From assembly GCA_025667525.1 (NCBI GenBank), contig CM046874.1, forward strand, positions 280,052,380 to 280,116,379: a DNA stretch of 64,000 nt, read 5' to 3'. This stretch comes from Glebionis coronaria (Eukaryota > Streptophyta > Magnoliopsida > Asterales > Asteraceae). How positions within the stretch are numbered: position 1 is the first letter of the stretch; each line of letters starts with the position of its first letter. This document shows positions 35,066-48,038 of the stretch, one piece after another. The notes beneath the pieces were generated by a model. That model ran no database searches and had not been told where the DNA came from. It saw nothing but the letters and a program-made list of their open reading frames with translations. The translations under genes and the position numbers were made by a program.

Positions 35066-38000
35066 TGAAATTGAGTATAATGCAGTTCGTTTTTTTTCTC
35101 AGTTCTTGCTAATAGAAAGTCCAACCAATATCAGGTTTTTAATTGTTCTTGGTTGTTAAGCTTGCTTGGATAATCTATTTGCTAATTCAACAAATACTTG
35201 CAAAATGGAAAAATATTACCTACGTATATGTAAGACAAATTGCAAATACCACGTTTTTATTCAAGTAAATCTCAAAATGTAAAATATGAAACTAAAAGGA
35301 CTGAAAATGTAAATTCTATGAAAGATAAATGCTTGAAATGTAAACTCTAACAATTCTAGGGACTGAAAGTGTGAAACAGATAACTACAAGGATCAAAAAT
35401 GAAAAACTATAACCAACTAGCCAAAAATGTAACAAACTAACAACTAACTAACTGATTTTAACAACTTCTGAAACTATAGGGACTAAACACTTGCAAACCC
35501 TAAAAACATGGAAATTAAGCCAAGTTTAAACGCTGACAGAACTATAGGGACCAAAGTGCAATTACCAAATCTATTTAACCAAAAACGGGCAAAACAAGGA
35601 AATAAGCTCGTTTGAGCTTATTTCTCAACCAAATTTGATGAGACAAATTGCAAAACGTTTCAAATCTCAAATAAGCTATGTGTGTCCAAGGAAATTTGCT
35701 AAAAATGAGAAATAAGCAAATGAGTGCTTATCAATAAGCACAAAATAAGCTATAACAAAATCTAATCAGTCACAACTTGATTTTTTGATTAAAACTGATT
35801 AAGCAACTGAATTAAGGAATGGGAAATCAAACTAGAACGTTTTTCATCCAGTAATAAGCTCAGAATCTGAATTAAGCTAAAAATGAGCTTATGTTGACCA
35901 AGCGTTGACCAGCTTTTTTTCAAAAAGCTAATTTCCTCAAAAATCATGTAACTCAACTACTTAAATGGATTTGTGAAGAAAAATTGCTAAGTTTATGAAG
36001 AGAATACTGAGATACAAATTTTCAGATTCCAAGTTACAAAAACTTGCATTAAGTCTCCTTATCTGATTTTTGCTTATATCTAATTGCTTATGGAATACTG
36101 TATAAAATCCTTTTGGAATATGAAACTATATGATATAAGCTATGAATGAAAACAAATTTGGTGAAAATTCATCAAGTAATGAATGAGAACTGATCAATTG
36201 AAAATGGCAAGTTCTAAAACCAAAACTGAATGAAAACTGACCCAAACTTTTTAAGAGCCATTTGCCTGTTTGACTATCTAAATGACTTGTAAATGCCTTG
36301 AAACTCTTTTATAACACCTATTAACTACAAATGAACTCTAAAATTCCAAAACTCAAGACTTGAAAACTCTTTTTAGACTAGTCCCAAACACTCCTTTAAC
36401 TGATCTTAATGAAATTTTGTGAAGTCAATTTGATTTTAAGAGGAACTGAATGAAAATTGATAGCTAGCTATGCTCAGTAATCAAGATGAAATGTTTAAAA
36501 GGATTAAACAAGTACTTAACTCTATTAGAACTACAAACAAAGTGCAAGACCAAAATTGACTGAATTAAGGCAGTAAGCTATGAATAAACCCAAATCAAAA
36601 CACAAGTAAACAGGATTAAGCTACAAACTTAACAAAAATCAATCAATAAGCAACTTCAATCAACTTTATCAGGTAGCCATCAGATTTACTCTAAGAAAAA
36701 TAGCATGCATTAGACTTGTTGAGTGGAACAAAAACAAGAGCTTAAGAACCTATTGTAGTTAACCACTGAGAAGAAGAGGAGCGCTGAGCTCTCTTAGCCT
36801 AGTGATAACCACCACCTTATCACTAGGAAATCAGTCAATCAACAAAAACAGCTAACAAATCAACAATCATCATCATTCTGCTTGAATTCTTCAAAAATCA
36901 AAGGTATGAACTGAAATCTTCAAACAGCTAGCAAAACTTCTCCAATGTCAGTTATGATCAATCTTTGATCATAACAAACACTTAACAGCAACAACAGAAT
37001 CCAATAGCAGCAAAGTATGAACAGGAATGGTAAGAACAATTTTGGCGGGAAAGCTTGAATTCAAAATTTATTAATGGAAAAACGGTTACAAGGTTGTTGG
37101 AAGCTAGTAACTAACTAACTAACTCAAGAGTTTGTCAGACTCTTGAGTAGCTAGGGTAAAATTGAGGGAAAAAGGAAAGGAAATGGAGAACTATGTGTTT
37201 TTACAAATTTAAGCTACAAGTGAAAATGAGGTCTAATCTAGCTATTTATAGACATGAAGGAAGAGTTTGTTGGGGTTGGTGACGTGTCAGAACCAATCCC
37301 AGCTTGCCACGTGTAGAATTCTGCATTTTGCTTTTGAAGGTATGAACAAGGAATTGGGCTTTTCTTCATTGATTGATTTCATGGTAATTGATTTGCACCA
37401 TTGTGTTTATCTCTTCAAAACGATCAATTTTGATGTTGAAAACTTTCCATGAAATTGCTTGTAGCTAAAACGCGATCCTGGTAAATTTTTCCTTTGAAGA
37501 AGATGCTACGTGTCAGCGTTTTATTGGTTGAAAAAGCTTCACATGGATCACACTGTTGTGATTGGGTAATAAATGCCAAACGCTGAGTGGGTATTAATTG
37601 CTTGATCCGTGTGCTTCCTTTTCCCTTCTTCTCATTGGTTGATTTATTATCACATGGATTAAACTTTGCATATCTTTCCATTCTTGGCAGAATTGGCCCT
37701 TCAACTTGGCAGATTATTGTTTTAAGCTAGAATCTTCATTCTTTTGACATATTTGGTCCTTCAACTTTCATTCTTTGAACAAAATGATCCTTTGACTGAG
37801 TTGACTTGAGAGTTGACCAAGTTTGACTTGAATCTTGACTTTTTACAATATTTGCACTTTAGTCCTTCAACTTTTACAACTTGTCAAGATAGGTCCTTGT
37901 ACTTCAAAGTCTTGTCACTTTTGATCCTTCTTTGTCTTTTTCATCCATTTGAGCTTGATTTTTCCTTGTTTGCTTGAAAATGTATCTTTTTACCTACACA

Positions 38001-38116
38001 AGTGCACACAAACACAAACATACCACATAACACTGTTTTTGCCAAATAAATTGGTATTTTGCTTCATGTTTTAGGGTTATTTGTTGATAAAAGGATATGA
38101 GTTTAAGCTCATATCA
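35066..38116 (-). repeat. 5' LTR of element D
   Basis: About 99.5% identical to 26377-29427. TATA box on the minus strand at 37242-37251, so over 2 kb of leader precedes the primer site. Confidence 0.95.
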
Positions 38117-38121
38117 GGCAA

Positions 38122-41100
38122 GCATCAAGGATTTCCGAAGCTGCCGGTCCATCAACACATCGACGGATAATCAGGTCGGCACATTGTTTGAATAGGTAAG
38201 GGTCGTCCCAAAAGTAAGTCTTAATGTCGGTGAAGAACTTTTTCTTTTGTTGGGACGTCAACCCTTCCTTGAGAATTCCACCCGCCAAGTAGTTTGCAAA
38301 GTCCGCAAACCACGGGGTTTCATTCGACTTCGAGTTTATAGACATTAAGGTCTCCAAGGGAAAAGAATCATTGATTTCTTTGTTCGGATGATCCCCTTGG
38401 TAAGGATCCTCAAGTCTGCTAAGATGGTCCGCGGCTAGGTTTTCTGCTCCTTTTTTATCGCGAATTTCGATTTTAAATTCATGGAGCAGCAAAACCCAGC
38501 GAAGAAGTCTTGGTTTGGAATCTTGCTTTGTCAACAAGTACTTCAACGCGGAATGATCGGTATACACAATTGTGGTGGAAAGGACAAGATAGGGGCGAAA
38601 TTTTTCAAAAGCATAGACAACAGCTAAAAGCTCTTTTTCGGTTGTCGTATAATGCAATTGTGCCCCCGTCATTGTCTTGCTAGCGTAATGGATTGGTTGG
38701 AAGTATTTATTCACTCTTTGTCCCAGAACCGCACCAATAGCAAAATCACTAGCATCGCACATCAACTCAAAGGGAAGCTCCCAATTAGGGGTAACCAAGA
38801 CGGGTGCCTTAGTTAGCTTATCCTTAAGTGAGTTGAAGGCTTCAAGGCACTCTTTGGAAAAGATAAAAGAAGTATCTTTTTCCAAGAGGTGGGTCATCGG
38901 GCGAGCGATTTGAGAAAAATCTTTGATGAATCGACGGTAGAAGCCCGCATGACCCAGGAAACTTCTCACACCCTTCACGGTTGAAGGTGGAGGCAACTTT
39001 GCGATAACATCGACTTTAGCACGGTCTACTTCAAGACCGGCTTTCGAGATCTTATGTCCAAGCACGATGCCTTCTTTTACCATAAAATGGCATTTTTCCC
39101 AATTCAGAACTAGGCGAGTGTCTTCGCACCGCTTGAGCATACGTTCCAAATTGGCAAGGCAAGAAGAGAATGAATCCCCGAAGACTGAGAAATCATCCAT
39201 GAAGACTTCCATGGTTTGTTCAACCATGTCATGGAAGATAGCTAACATGCACCTTTGGGAAGTCCCGGGCGCATTACATAAGCCAAAAGGCATTCTTTTG
39301 TAAGCAAATGTGCCATAGGGACAAGTGAATGTTGTTTTCTCTTGATCTTGGGGATCGATGGGTATTTGGAAATAACCCGAGAAACCATCAAGAAAGCAGT
39401 AATATTCATTACCCGCTAAACGTTCAAGCATTTGGTCCATAAAAGGTAGAGGGAAATGATCCTTTCTCGTGGCATCATTAAGTTTGCGGTAGTCTATACA
39501 AACTCTCCACCCAGTGACGAGACAAGTGGAAATCAACTCGTTGTGTTCATTGGGAACAACGGTTATTCCGCCCTTCTTGGGCACACAATGGATTGGACTA
39601 ACCCATGGTGAATCTGAAATAGGGTAAATCATACCCGCATCAAGAAGTTTGATAACTTCTGTTTTGATGACTTCATGGATTTTTGGATTCACCCTTCGTT
39701 GGCTTTGAATAGTGGGCTTATAGTCGTCCTCCATGAGAATTTTGTGCGTGCAGAAGTGAGGATCAATTCCACGAATATCCGAAATCTTCCAAGCAATAGC
39801 TGTTTTATGCTTCTTCAACACGGCGACGAGGCGAGTCTTCTCTTCATCTTTCAAATCCGTCGCAATAATGACGGGCGACTTCTTGTTGTCGTCAAGGAAC
39901 ACGTACTCGAGATGTGGCGGCAACTCCTTAAGTTCTAAATCCGGAGGATTTTCAACAGGAGGCGTTTTCAAAGTCGGAGTATCGATAGCAATGACCGTGG
40001 GAGATGGAGGCGAAGGATTGTCTTCGTTGAGAAGATTGTCAAAGAAATTCATGTCTTCATCCCCATCGATAGGAGAATCATTAGTAGCTAAATTCGCATC
40101 TCCCATGGTATCTTCAAGATTGTTCCAAAATAAATCACTATCTCCAAATAGAGACAACGATGAATCAATAGAGGACACGGTCTCAACATTGGGAAGAGAG
40201 GTAGGAATACTTTTGCAAGCATCATTAAAGTGTTCTTCACAAGCCTCATCAAGAACGTCAATACAATTAACGCTCTCATATGAATAAGGCTGTTTAGACA
40301 ACTTTCCCATGTTGAAGACTACTTTATCGTCACCCACTCTCATGATAAGCTCACCGGCTTCAACATCGATGAGAGTGCGACCGGTCCTCAAGAATGGACG
40401 ACCAACAATAAGTGGCACACGGGGGTCCATCTCGTAGTCGACGACAACAAAATCAGCAGGAAAGGTGAATTTGTCGACTCCTATAATGACGTCTTCGGCT
40501 ATCCCCACTGGATAAGCAACCGTACGGTTAGCTAATTCCAAAGTCATTTTGGTGGGGACTAGCTCTGGGAGAGATAATTGCTTCCAAACACTTAGAGGCA
40601 TGAGATTAATACTGGCACCTAGATCGGCTAGGGACATGCAATTCTCTACTCCCGGGAAATTGCAAGGGATAAGAAAACGACCCGGATCACCAAGCTTGGT
40701 TGGCAATTTCCTTAAGAGTACTGTAGAGCAATTCTCATTAAGTTGGGTGTTGGCAATATCGAGGAGCTTTTCCTTGTCGCTCAGAAGATCTTTAAACATT
40801 TTTGCGTATTTGGGCATGTGAGCGAGAGCCTCAGCGAAGGAGATATTGAAATTCAGTTGTTTGAACATTTTAAGGAAGTTCGAAACCTGAATATCGTCCT
40901 TTATTTTGAGCTTCTCTTTCCTCAACCTAGATGGATAAGGTATATTGGAAGAAGAGGAAGGCTTTGGGAGAATAGGATCACTCACATCCTTGGGTGGAGG
41001 AGGGGTAGAAGGAGGAGGTGGAGAAATTGGGGAAGGAGAAGGATGAGGAATTGGAGCAGGTGACTCGTTTTCCTTAGTCACAACCACCGGTGGAGGTATA

Positions 41101-42692
41101 GGAAGCTCGGGTTCCTTGGTACCTTTGCCACTTCGAGTGGTGATTGCTTTCATCTCCCCTCTTGGATTCGCAACGGTGTTACTCGGAAGAGTACCCAAAG
41201 AAGAGGGTTGATTACCTTGGAAGAAACTAGCCATCATGTTCCTCAAGTCATTTGTTTGGCTATCCAACGTGTTTCTCATGTCGGCTCTCAAATCATTTCC
41301 TTGCTTTACCAAGTCTGCCTTCAAGTTTCGCACTTCCTGTTGGAGATTGTCCACGATCACATCATTGGTCCTCATGTAGGTTGCAACCTCTTGGTGTAAT
41401 GCAGTGGTGGTTTGGTTAGGAGGAGCATTGTATGCAGGTGGTTGGTAAGCAGGTTGTTGGTAGACTTGATTGTTACGTTGAGGTGGTTGTTGCTGCTTGT
41501 GAGGAGGTATGTATGGTTGTCGAGGCTGTTGTTGTTGTTGAGGAGGGCGATTAAGGTTTTGTTGTTGGTTTGGGTTGGTAGGAGGAAAACCAGGTGGTGA
41601 AAGATAGTTGTTGCTGCGGTAGCTAAGTAAATTACGGTCACCTTGAGGTCTAGCTTGATAAGCAGGTTGAGGATAGGTGCCATAAGCCGCATTTACATTC
41701 TCAGCAGGGTAGTCTTGGGTGGCGGTACAAGTTGTGTAAGAGTGAGGACCACCGCATATCTCACAAGGTTGGCTAACCGCGTTCACTTGAGCGTTTTTGG
41801 CGTTGTTGCTGTTGTTGTTGCTGACGGTGTGGGTGACAAGCGATTCAAGAAGCACAGTGATTTTGTCTAATCGCTTGTCGCTGTCACTAGTGCTAGCACT
41901 AGCGACATTGGTCCGAACACTCTTGGTTTGCACACGAGATTTATTCTCAATGATGTCCCAAGCAGCATTGGAAGTCTTAGCCAATAGATTACCCCCTGAG
42001 GCACTGTTCAGTGAATCTTGGTCACTCATGCTTAAACCATTGTAAAAAGTATTAATTTGATGTACTTTGGTAAAACCATGTTGTGGGCATTTTCTTAAAA
42101 GATCTTTAAAATGATCCCAAGATTCACTGAACGACTCATCGTACTTTTGTTCAAAATTTATGATTTCATTCCGCAATGCGGTAGTACGAGAGGGTGGAAA
42201 AAAGTAATTGATAAACTTTGTTTCCAAATCCGTCCACGAGAGAATACTCTGTGGCGGTTCCTTAGCAAGCCAATGCCGGGCTTGTCCCTCTAAAGAAAAG
42301 GGAAAAAGTTGTAACCTTATAACCTCTTGTGGAACACCATTGAACTTGACCGTGTTAGTGAGTTGCAAGAATCTCTTGATGTGGTCGTGTGGATCATCAA
42401 TGGTTCGTCCCAAGAATGGTTGAGCGGAGACCATCTGGATAAAGCCTGATTTTAGCTCGAAATTGTTGGCGGCAATTGGTGGTATGACAATTGGGTCAGT
42501 GTTGCCATCTACATGAGCTTGCAGCAGTTCAATCATCGGGCGATTATCCGGAAGGGGCTCATTGTTGTTGTTATTGTTCATGTTGTTGAAAGGCGGGTTG
42601 TTGTTGTTATTATTGTTTGGAGGTGGTACACCGGCCATGTATAAGTGATCGAGAGGCTCGGGCTCTTGATAAGACGTGGATCGAGTGCGCAT
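38122..42692 (-). CDS. Element C Gag-Pol, N-terminal part
   Basis: Open for about 1520 codons until D. Starts [13 protein letters not shown] with an Asn-rich stretch. Gag capsid domain at residues about 70-240. Zinc knuckle CX2CX3HX4C near 305-318. Gln/Pro-rich linker and coiled region. Protease DLGAS near 688. RT about 1000-1210 with FMDD near 1162. RNase H from about 1310 with [13 protein letters not shown]. It breaks off in the HHCC zinc region, resuming at 26371. The ATG is preceded by TTTTGCAGGTGT, as in E. All catalytic residues I can identify are present. Deviation: APGTSQ where relatives read APGTFQ. Confidence 0.92.
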
Positions 42693-42917
42693 ACACCTGC
42701 AAAAGAACTAACAAGGAAAAAACAATACAAAAATATTTTTGGTTTTTATGGTTTTTATGTTTTTTAATTTTTTTGTATTTTGAAAATTTTATATTTTTTT
42801 AGGATTTTTTTGAAAATTTTTGTGAAAAAGTAACGTTCACGGGGAACGGATCCCAAAATCCAAGTTCTCACAAAAAAACTTTTGATCTTAACGAGAAGAG
42901 CCGGCAGCGGCGCCATT
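42693..42917 (-). other. Element C leader: primer-binding site, hairpin, acceptor-like site
   Basis: Primer-binding site (minus TGGCGCCGCTGCCGG) at 42901-42915. GGGATCC plus GTTC/GAAC hairpin at 42832-42854. A pyrimidine-rich TTCTTTTGCAG ends four bases before the gag ATG. Confidence 0.7.
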
Positions 42918-44387
42918 TGATACAAATGATTTTACTAGTTGAAAAGTTCGTTTTCTCGGAATCTCCTCGAATTGATCTCATTTAAAGTGAAATGATTTGT
43001 TCTTGGTGACAAAAAGTGGATTTAGTTTTCTAATCTACTAAACAGAGAAATGACTAAAATGATAATGATATACTCTTAAAACAATCAACAATTAAAAAGT
43101 AATACTTGAATTGAAATAAGTAAATGAAAAATACCCTAACAGAAATTACCCAATTCGGAAAACTCGTTCTATGCGGAATAAACTCTCAATTCGGAATAAT
43201 TGCTCTATACGAAATAATGGTCAATTCGGAAAAAGAATGCTATTCGGAAAATCTCAAGCCTATGCGGAAAAATATGTGCTATTCGGAAAGAAAGGACTAT
43301 GCGGAAAAATAAGTCTATTCGGAAAACATTGCTTATGCGGAATAAATGAAAAGTTCCGAGTAAGAGAAAAATAAATCAACCTATTCGGAAAGTGGGTCTA
43401 TTCGGAATATACGAAATATTCCGAATAAGAGATGAAACCAATCAAGCTATGCGGAATATTAGCAATATTCCGAGTAAGGGAAAGTAAATGAGTTCTATTC
43501 GGAAAGACTTATATATTCGGAATATTCCTGGGGATGAAGAACAGAAACAGTAGCAGTAAAACAGGGGACACGAATTAATCCGAAATCAAACTAAACAAGT
43601 AAAAAGGTTTTACCAAATTAAACACAAATCATCTAAATACCATAAGTAATAAGTCCCACCAATAAAAACACTAAATCAACAACTTTTAAAACATCAAAAT
43701 CAATCACACAAGAACTTAAAAACTTTGAATAAAAATGGAGATGAACAAGATGAATGAAAAGATGGAATTGAAAGATTAATGTAAAGGTAACAAGAGTAAT
43801 GATTAAAACACTTACAAGATTGAAAGAAAATTAAAAATCACCAAACACCCTAATGGTGTGTTGTGATGAACCGAACCTAAGAAACTGGGAAAAAGAAAAT
43901 GAAAGCTAACTCCCTAAAATGTGAAGGAAAACCCTATATATAGTCCTAGTGGTTGGTTGGTGAGTGGGCTTTCTCCCTTTCTTCTTGTCTTCTCGTCTTT
44001 TCAGAAAAGTTGACGTTTTTGATTCTGATTTGGGATTTGTCTTCGATTAAATTCAACTCGTCTTTTAATTTCTTCGTTAAATAGACGTGAGTTTCTTCGA
44101 CATATGTAAATCTTCCATCTTTGGTCCTTTTCTTCGATAAATCTTCAAATAGGCCCATTGACTTCAAATCTTTTGCATCTCTTGGACAATAGACTTCGTC
44201 TTTAGTCTTTTTCCTTGATAAAACCCGTGCAATCCCATGTTTTCTTTAATATTCATCCGGTTAGCTCTGAAAACACAATAAACACAAAAACCACGCATAA
44301 TTCCAAACAAATGATATTAAATACGTGTTTTGGTCTTGTTTTAGCCAGAATTAAGTGGTAAAAGGATGGGTGTTTACACACCTATCA
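42918..44387 (-). repeat. 5' LTR of element C
   Basis: 1470 bp. Minus-strand TATA (CTATATATAG, 43934-43943) at LTR position about 445. Sense-strand start hairpin at 44364-44387. Confidence 0.95.
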
Positions 44388-44392
44388 GTACC

Positions 44393-44953
44393 TCAAAGAT
44401 CCATTAAAGATCCAAACTTATTTATTCATTGTTGTGAAGATCCAAGTAGTTGTGTCTATTTGGAAGTTGTGTATGCATTAGGGTTAATACTTAGTCCTCA
44501 AAGTATATTGGTGTAGATTGGTCCTAACTAAGATTAGGGCTCGACTTTTAGCTTAGAGTCGGAAATTGGTTAAGCGACGTTGTGTACGGTTTCTCCACCT
44601 TAAGAAGCTTGTTGATTAGTGAACTCTCGAGTAAGGAGTACTCGAGGAGTGGAGTAGGAACGAGGAGTGAGCTTCGTTGTCGAACCACTATAAATCCTTT
44701 GTGTTTGGTTTGATCTTTCCTTCCCTTATCTCATTACATTCTTTATTCTTTATACTTGTGATTATCAGTTTAGTTACATTCATTATTCTTTATACTTGTG
44801 ATTATTAGTTAGTTTCACTATACCTTGTTCATATTGTGTATAAGAAGGTTTCACATAAATACTCAAGCTTAAGTTTTTGAAAAAGGATTTTTAAAACCAA
44901 ACTTTAACAAGCAAATTTAAGAAACTATTCAACCCCCCTTCTAGTTTCTACAT
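44393..44953 (+). repeat. 3' LTR of element B, second part
   Basis: Aligns with 2676-3223 and ends TTCTACA, followed by TSD TAGTC. Has a 13-bp segment near 44690 absent from the 5' LTR. Confidence 0.93.
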
Positions 44954-45425
44954 AGTCGATGGCCACAATTACAAATTTTACATTTCTCAGGGATCCCTCA
45001 ATTGGACCAAAGATGTCCATTCCCCATTGGTAAAAGGGTCACGACGACATGATGGAAGTGAGTTTGGTTTTAGGTAGCCTTGGCACCGGTCCACGTATTT
45101 GGCACGAATCACATTTAGAAATTTCCTCCCATGTATCTTGGTGCATGGTGGGCCAATAGTACCCTTTCCTCATGATTTTAGCCACCACTGATCTCGTGCC
45201 AGAGTGCATTCCACATGACCGCTCATGAACTTCTCGAACGATATAGTTAGCTTGGACAGGGCCTACACATCTTAGCATTGGAGATAGATAATACTTCTTG
45301 AACAGCACATCATATTCTATGGTGTATTGACTTATCTTCATCCTCATTGCCCTAGCCTCGTTAGGGTCCTGCGGCCATATGCCGTTCTCTAAGCACTTCC
45401 TAATGGGTGTCATCCAACTTTCTCC
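44954..45425 (-). pseudogene. Element A integrase, N-terminal part
   Basis: Minus-strand frame with the HHCC zinc region (H..H, then CDSCQIRGPVPR) and the start of the catalytic core (WGMDIFGPIEGS near 45020, then VIVAIDY). Cut by B at 44953. In the core segment the frame is shifted or stopped near 45039. An upstream stop at about 45430 separates it from RNase H. Confidence 0.85.
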
Positions 45426-45592
45426 CTCCTATTGCACTATATAATTAACCTCATGCACGTCAATTGACCGAGACTCAAGAATTTCTACTAGGACTTCCTT
45501 GGTAAGATGATTGAAGGCAACCGAACATCCGCTTTTTGGTTTTTGGTCTTTGAGATATGCATGATGCTGAATTTTCTGAAGCACGCTATGAT

Positions 45593-46380
45593 TTATTTTG
45601 CTTTGGTCAAGTATTTCATCATTATATCATCACTGAAAACAAATTCCCCGTTTAGCTGACAGGCGACAAGCTTGGAATCTACTTTAGCTTCTAGGGTCTT
45701 CACTCCTATTTTCTTTGCTAAGCGCAGCCCGGCTAACAATGCCTCATACTCTGCTTCATTGTTAGAGCAATTGAAGTTGAACCTTAGAGCACATGTGAAT
45801 TCCATTCTTTTGGGTTTATTAATACTAAACCGGCTCTTGCTCCTTTGGAGCTCGATGCTCTGTTTGTATATAACGTCCATGTTACTTCCGGCTTTTCTTG
45901 CTCCGTGATCTCATATATCTCCATCCTTCCTTCGTGCCCTAATGACACTTCATTGAGAAAATCTGCCAATACCTGACCCTTGACTGAATTTCGTGAGATA
46001 TAAGATATCTCGTACATTGCCAATTCTACAGAGTACTTCGCCAATCTTTCGGATTGATTCAGAGTTGCCCAATATTTGCTTCAATGGTTGGTCGGTTATG
46101 ACATGGATGTTGTGCGCCTCAAAGTATCTACAGAGTCTTCTTGAAAGGTGTAGTAAAGCGAAGGCTAGATTTTCCAACATTGAGTACCTCGTCTCGGTGT
46201 CGTGCAGCGCTCGACTCACATACCAGACTGGTTTTTGAACACCTCCTCTCTCGACTAGCAGGACCCCACTTACCGCTTCCCTCGACGCAGCCAAGTATAC
46301 ATATAACGTTTCATTCTTCATTGGTGTTGCTAATGATGGAAGTTCCATAATCACCTTCTTTAACTCTTGGAAAGCTTTTT
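45593..46380 (-). pseudogene. Element A RNase H and second (archaeal-type) RNase H
   Basis: The first part (46354 downward) has YLAASREAVSGVLLVE and ETRYSMLENLAFALL, typical of gypsy RNase H. A connection with a frameshift follows (about 45950-46045). Then a second domain has LYTNRASSSKGARAGLVL and CSNNEAEYEALLAGLRLAK, the archaeal-type RNase H found in Tat elements. The usual Asp of TDGA is Asn here. Frameshifts separate the pieces. Confidence 0.85.
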
Positions 46381-46431
46381 CTGCTTGTTCCGTCCACTGA
46401 TACTCCTCTTTGTTTTCCTTAGTTATGTTTT

Positions 46432-47412
46432 TTAACGTTTCGAAAACGGGAGTGAGCGTTCTGCTGACCTGGACAGGAAACTATTTAAGGCCGCCAACTT
46501 TCCGTTGAGAGATTGCATTTCTTTCCATGTCCTTGGTGACCGCATTTCTGAGATGGCCTTCGTCTTCTTAGGATTGGCCCGGATTCCTTCCGAGGTTACC
46601 ATATATCCCAGAAACTTACCTTCCTCAACCCTAAAGGAGCACTTCTTTAGATTCAGCTTCATGTTGATTTTTCTTAAATTGTCAAACGTTTCCTTGATGT
46701 CTTCAATCATTTTTTCCTCAGTTTTTCTTTTGATCATCAAATCATCCAGGTAGGCTTCTAAATTTATCCCTATTTGTGATCGGAATGCGAAGTCCACCAG
46801 CCGTTGGTACGTCGCTCCAGCATTCTTGAGTCCGAAAGGCATTTTGGTGTAACAAAATGTCCCTTCATCTGTATAGAAAGCTGTTTTTTCCTCGTGTTCA
46901 TTTTCCATAAGCACTTGATGGTATCCTTTGTACGCATCTAGGAAACATTTGAATTTGAAACCCATTACAGACCCGATCTTCACATCGATGTCTGGCAAAG
47001 GGTAGTAATCTTTAGGACATGCCGAGTTGAGGTTTTTGAAGGCAATACATATCCGCCAATCACCGTCCGACTTCTTTAAGAGGACGGGATTGGAGATCCA
47101 CGTAGGGTATCAGACAAGTCTCACAATTCCAGCTTTCAGCAAATCCGCCACATCCCTTTGCACTGCTCGACTTTTCTCTTCACCCAATGTTCTTCTCTTC
47201 TGAGCCATTGGGGTTCTTGCTGGATCCACATTGAGTGAGTGTTTGATAATTCTTTTAGGAACCCCCGTCATGTCCGATGGCTCCCAAGCAAACACGTCTG
47301 TGCTATTCCTCAACAGATCTATTAGTTGCAACCTGCATTTTTTTGTGAACAACCTTCCGATTGTTACTAACTGCTCTAGATATCCGAGATGGACGACGAC
47401 TCGCTCCGTCAT
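46432..47412 (-). pseudogene. Element A reverse transcriptase
   Basis: An N-terminal piece (47110-47412) with DVFAWEPSDMTGVPKRI is followed by a stop at 47110. The palm domain (46432-46998) has FLDAYKGYHQ, MPFGLKNAGATYQ and the catalytic YLDD near 46745-46756. The two pieces do not share an uninterrupted frame. Confidence 0.88.
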
Positions 47413-47477
47413 CTCCCCCTCTTCCCTTTCCTGCTGGTTGAACTTTTCAAACTCAAGCCACTTGTCTAACTCATTCC

Positions 47478-48038
47478 CTAGGCCGTTGCCTTTTCTTTTG
47501 CTATTTTCTGACCATCCTCGATCACCCTGTACTCAAAGATTGCTCTTGCTTTTTTCCTTAGTGTAGCAATGCCGCCCAAAGTGGGAAACTTCATTGCGGA
47601 GCGTATGGTGGAGGGAACGGCTCTCAATTCTCTGATCCCGGTTCGACCAAGAATGATGTTGTAGGGTGACGGAGCTCTGATTACACAAAAGGTCATTGTT
47701 GTTTTTCTTTCCATGTCATGTGATCCGAAGGTTACTTCTAGATCAATTTTTCCCAGAGGCGCTGTTTCCTCCCCTGAGAAGCTCAGAACTTTGACAGGGT
47801 CTGGGGCCAGTCTTTGTCTTATGTCCGGATCCAAGTTCATGAAGCAATGCTCGAACATTACTTCCATGGCTGCACCTTCGTCAACGAACACACGTTTCAC
47901 CCAATAGCCTTCTATTTCTGCTTCGAATATTAGAGGGTCGTCTGAGGCTTCAGATTCAGTTACCGGAGGGAAATATATTAGGGCATTCATCCAGTCTACT
48001 TCGACCTTACATACTTTTTTCGCTTCATCCCACAACAC
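47478..48038 (-). pseudogene. Element A aspartic protease
   Basis: 186-codon frame. Active-site region VFVDEGAAMEVMF corresponds to the DxGSS motif of Tat proteases, with Ala where Ser is usual. Downstream flap and ILGRTGIRELRAVPSTIRSAMKFPT are typical. The frame is open but flanked by stops and shifts. Confidence 0.82.

Larger units (their letters stand above)
26377..38116 (-). mobile_element. Element D: Athila-like gypsy retrotransposon lacking gag and protease
   Basis: LTRs 26377-29427 and 35066-38116 (3051 bp each, about 16 differences, near 0.5%). TSD is GGCAA on the plus strand (26372-26376 and 38117-38121). Minus-strand order: 5' LTR, primer site, short leader, pol from the end of protease onward, 3' region, polypurine tract, 3' LTR. 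Gag and most of protease are missing, so D must have used proteins of other elements if it moved in this form. Young by LTR identity. Confidence 0.93.
21879..44387 (-). mobile_element. Element C: Athila-like gypsy retrotransposon, young, split by D
   Basis: LTRs 21879-23348 and 42918-44387 (1470 bp each, about eight differences). TSD is GTACC (21874-21878 and 44388-44392). Minus-strand order is 5' LTR at the right, Asp-tRNA-type primer site, gag-pol, 3' region, polypurine tract and 3' LTR. About 10.8 kb without D. The frame is open on both sides of D and the parts join in phase, so C was probably intact until D arrived. Confidence 0.93.
1967..44953 (+). mobile_element. Element B: Ty1/copia retrotransposon, SIRE-like
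   Basis: Bounded by 1257-bp LTRs that start TGTTAATG and end TTCTACA, with TSD TAGTC. Order is LTR, initiator-Met primer-binding site, gag with zinc knuckle, protease, integrase, reverse transcriptase, RNase H, a 1.5-kb 3' region, polypurine tract and LTR. Integrase before reverse transcriptase is diagnostic of copia. Long LTRs and a large 3' region fit the SIRE group, as inference. The native length is about 9.2 kb after removing E (in the coding region) and C with D (in the 3' LTR). LTRs differ by about 3.7% by hand count. Frameshifts and stops inactivate pol. Confidence 0.9.
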
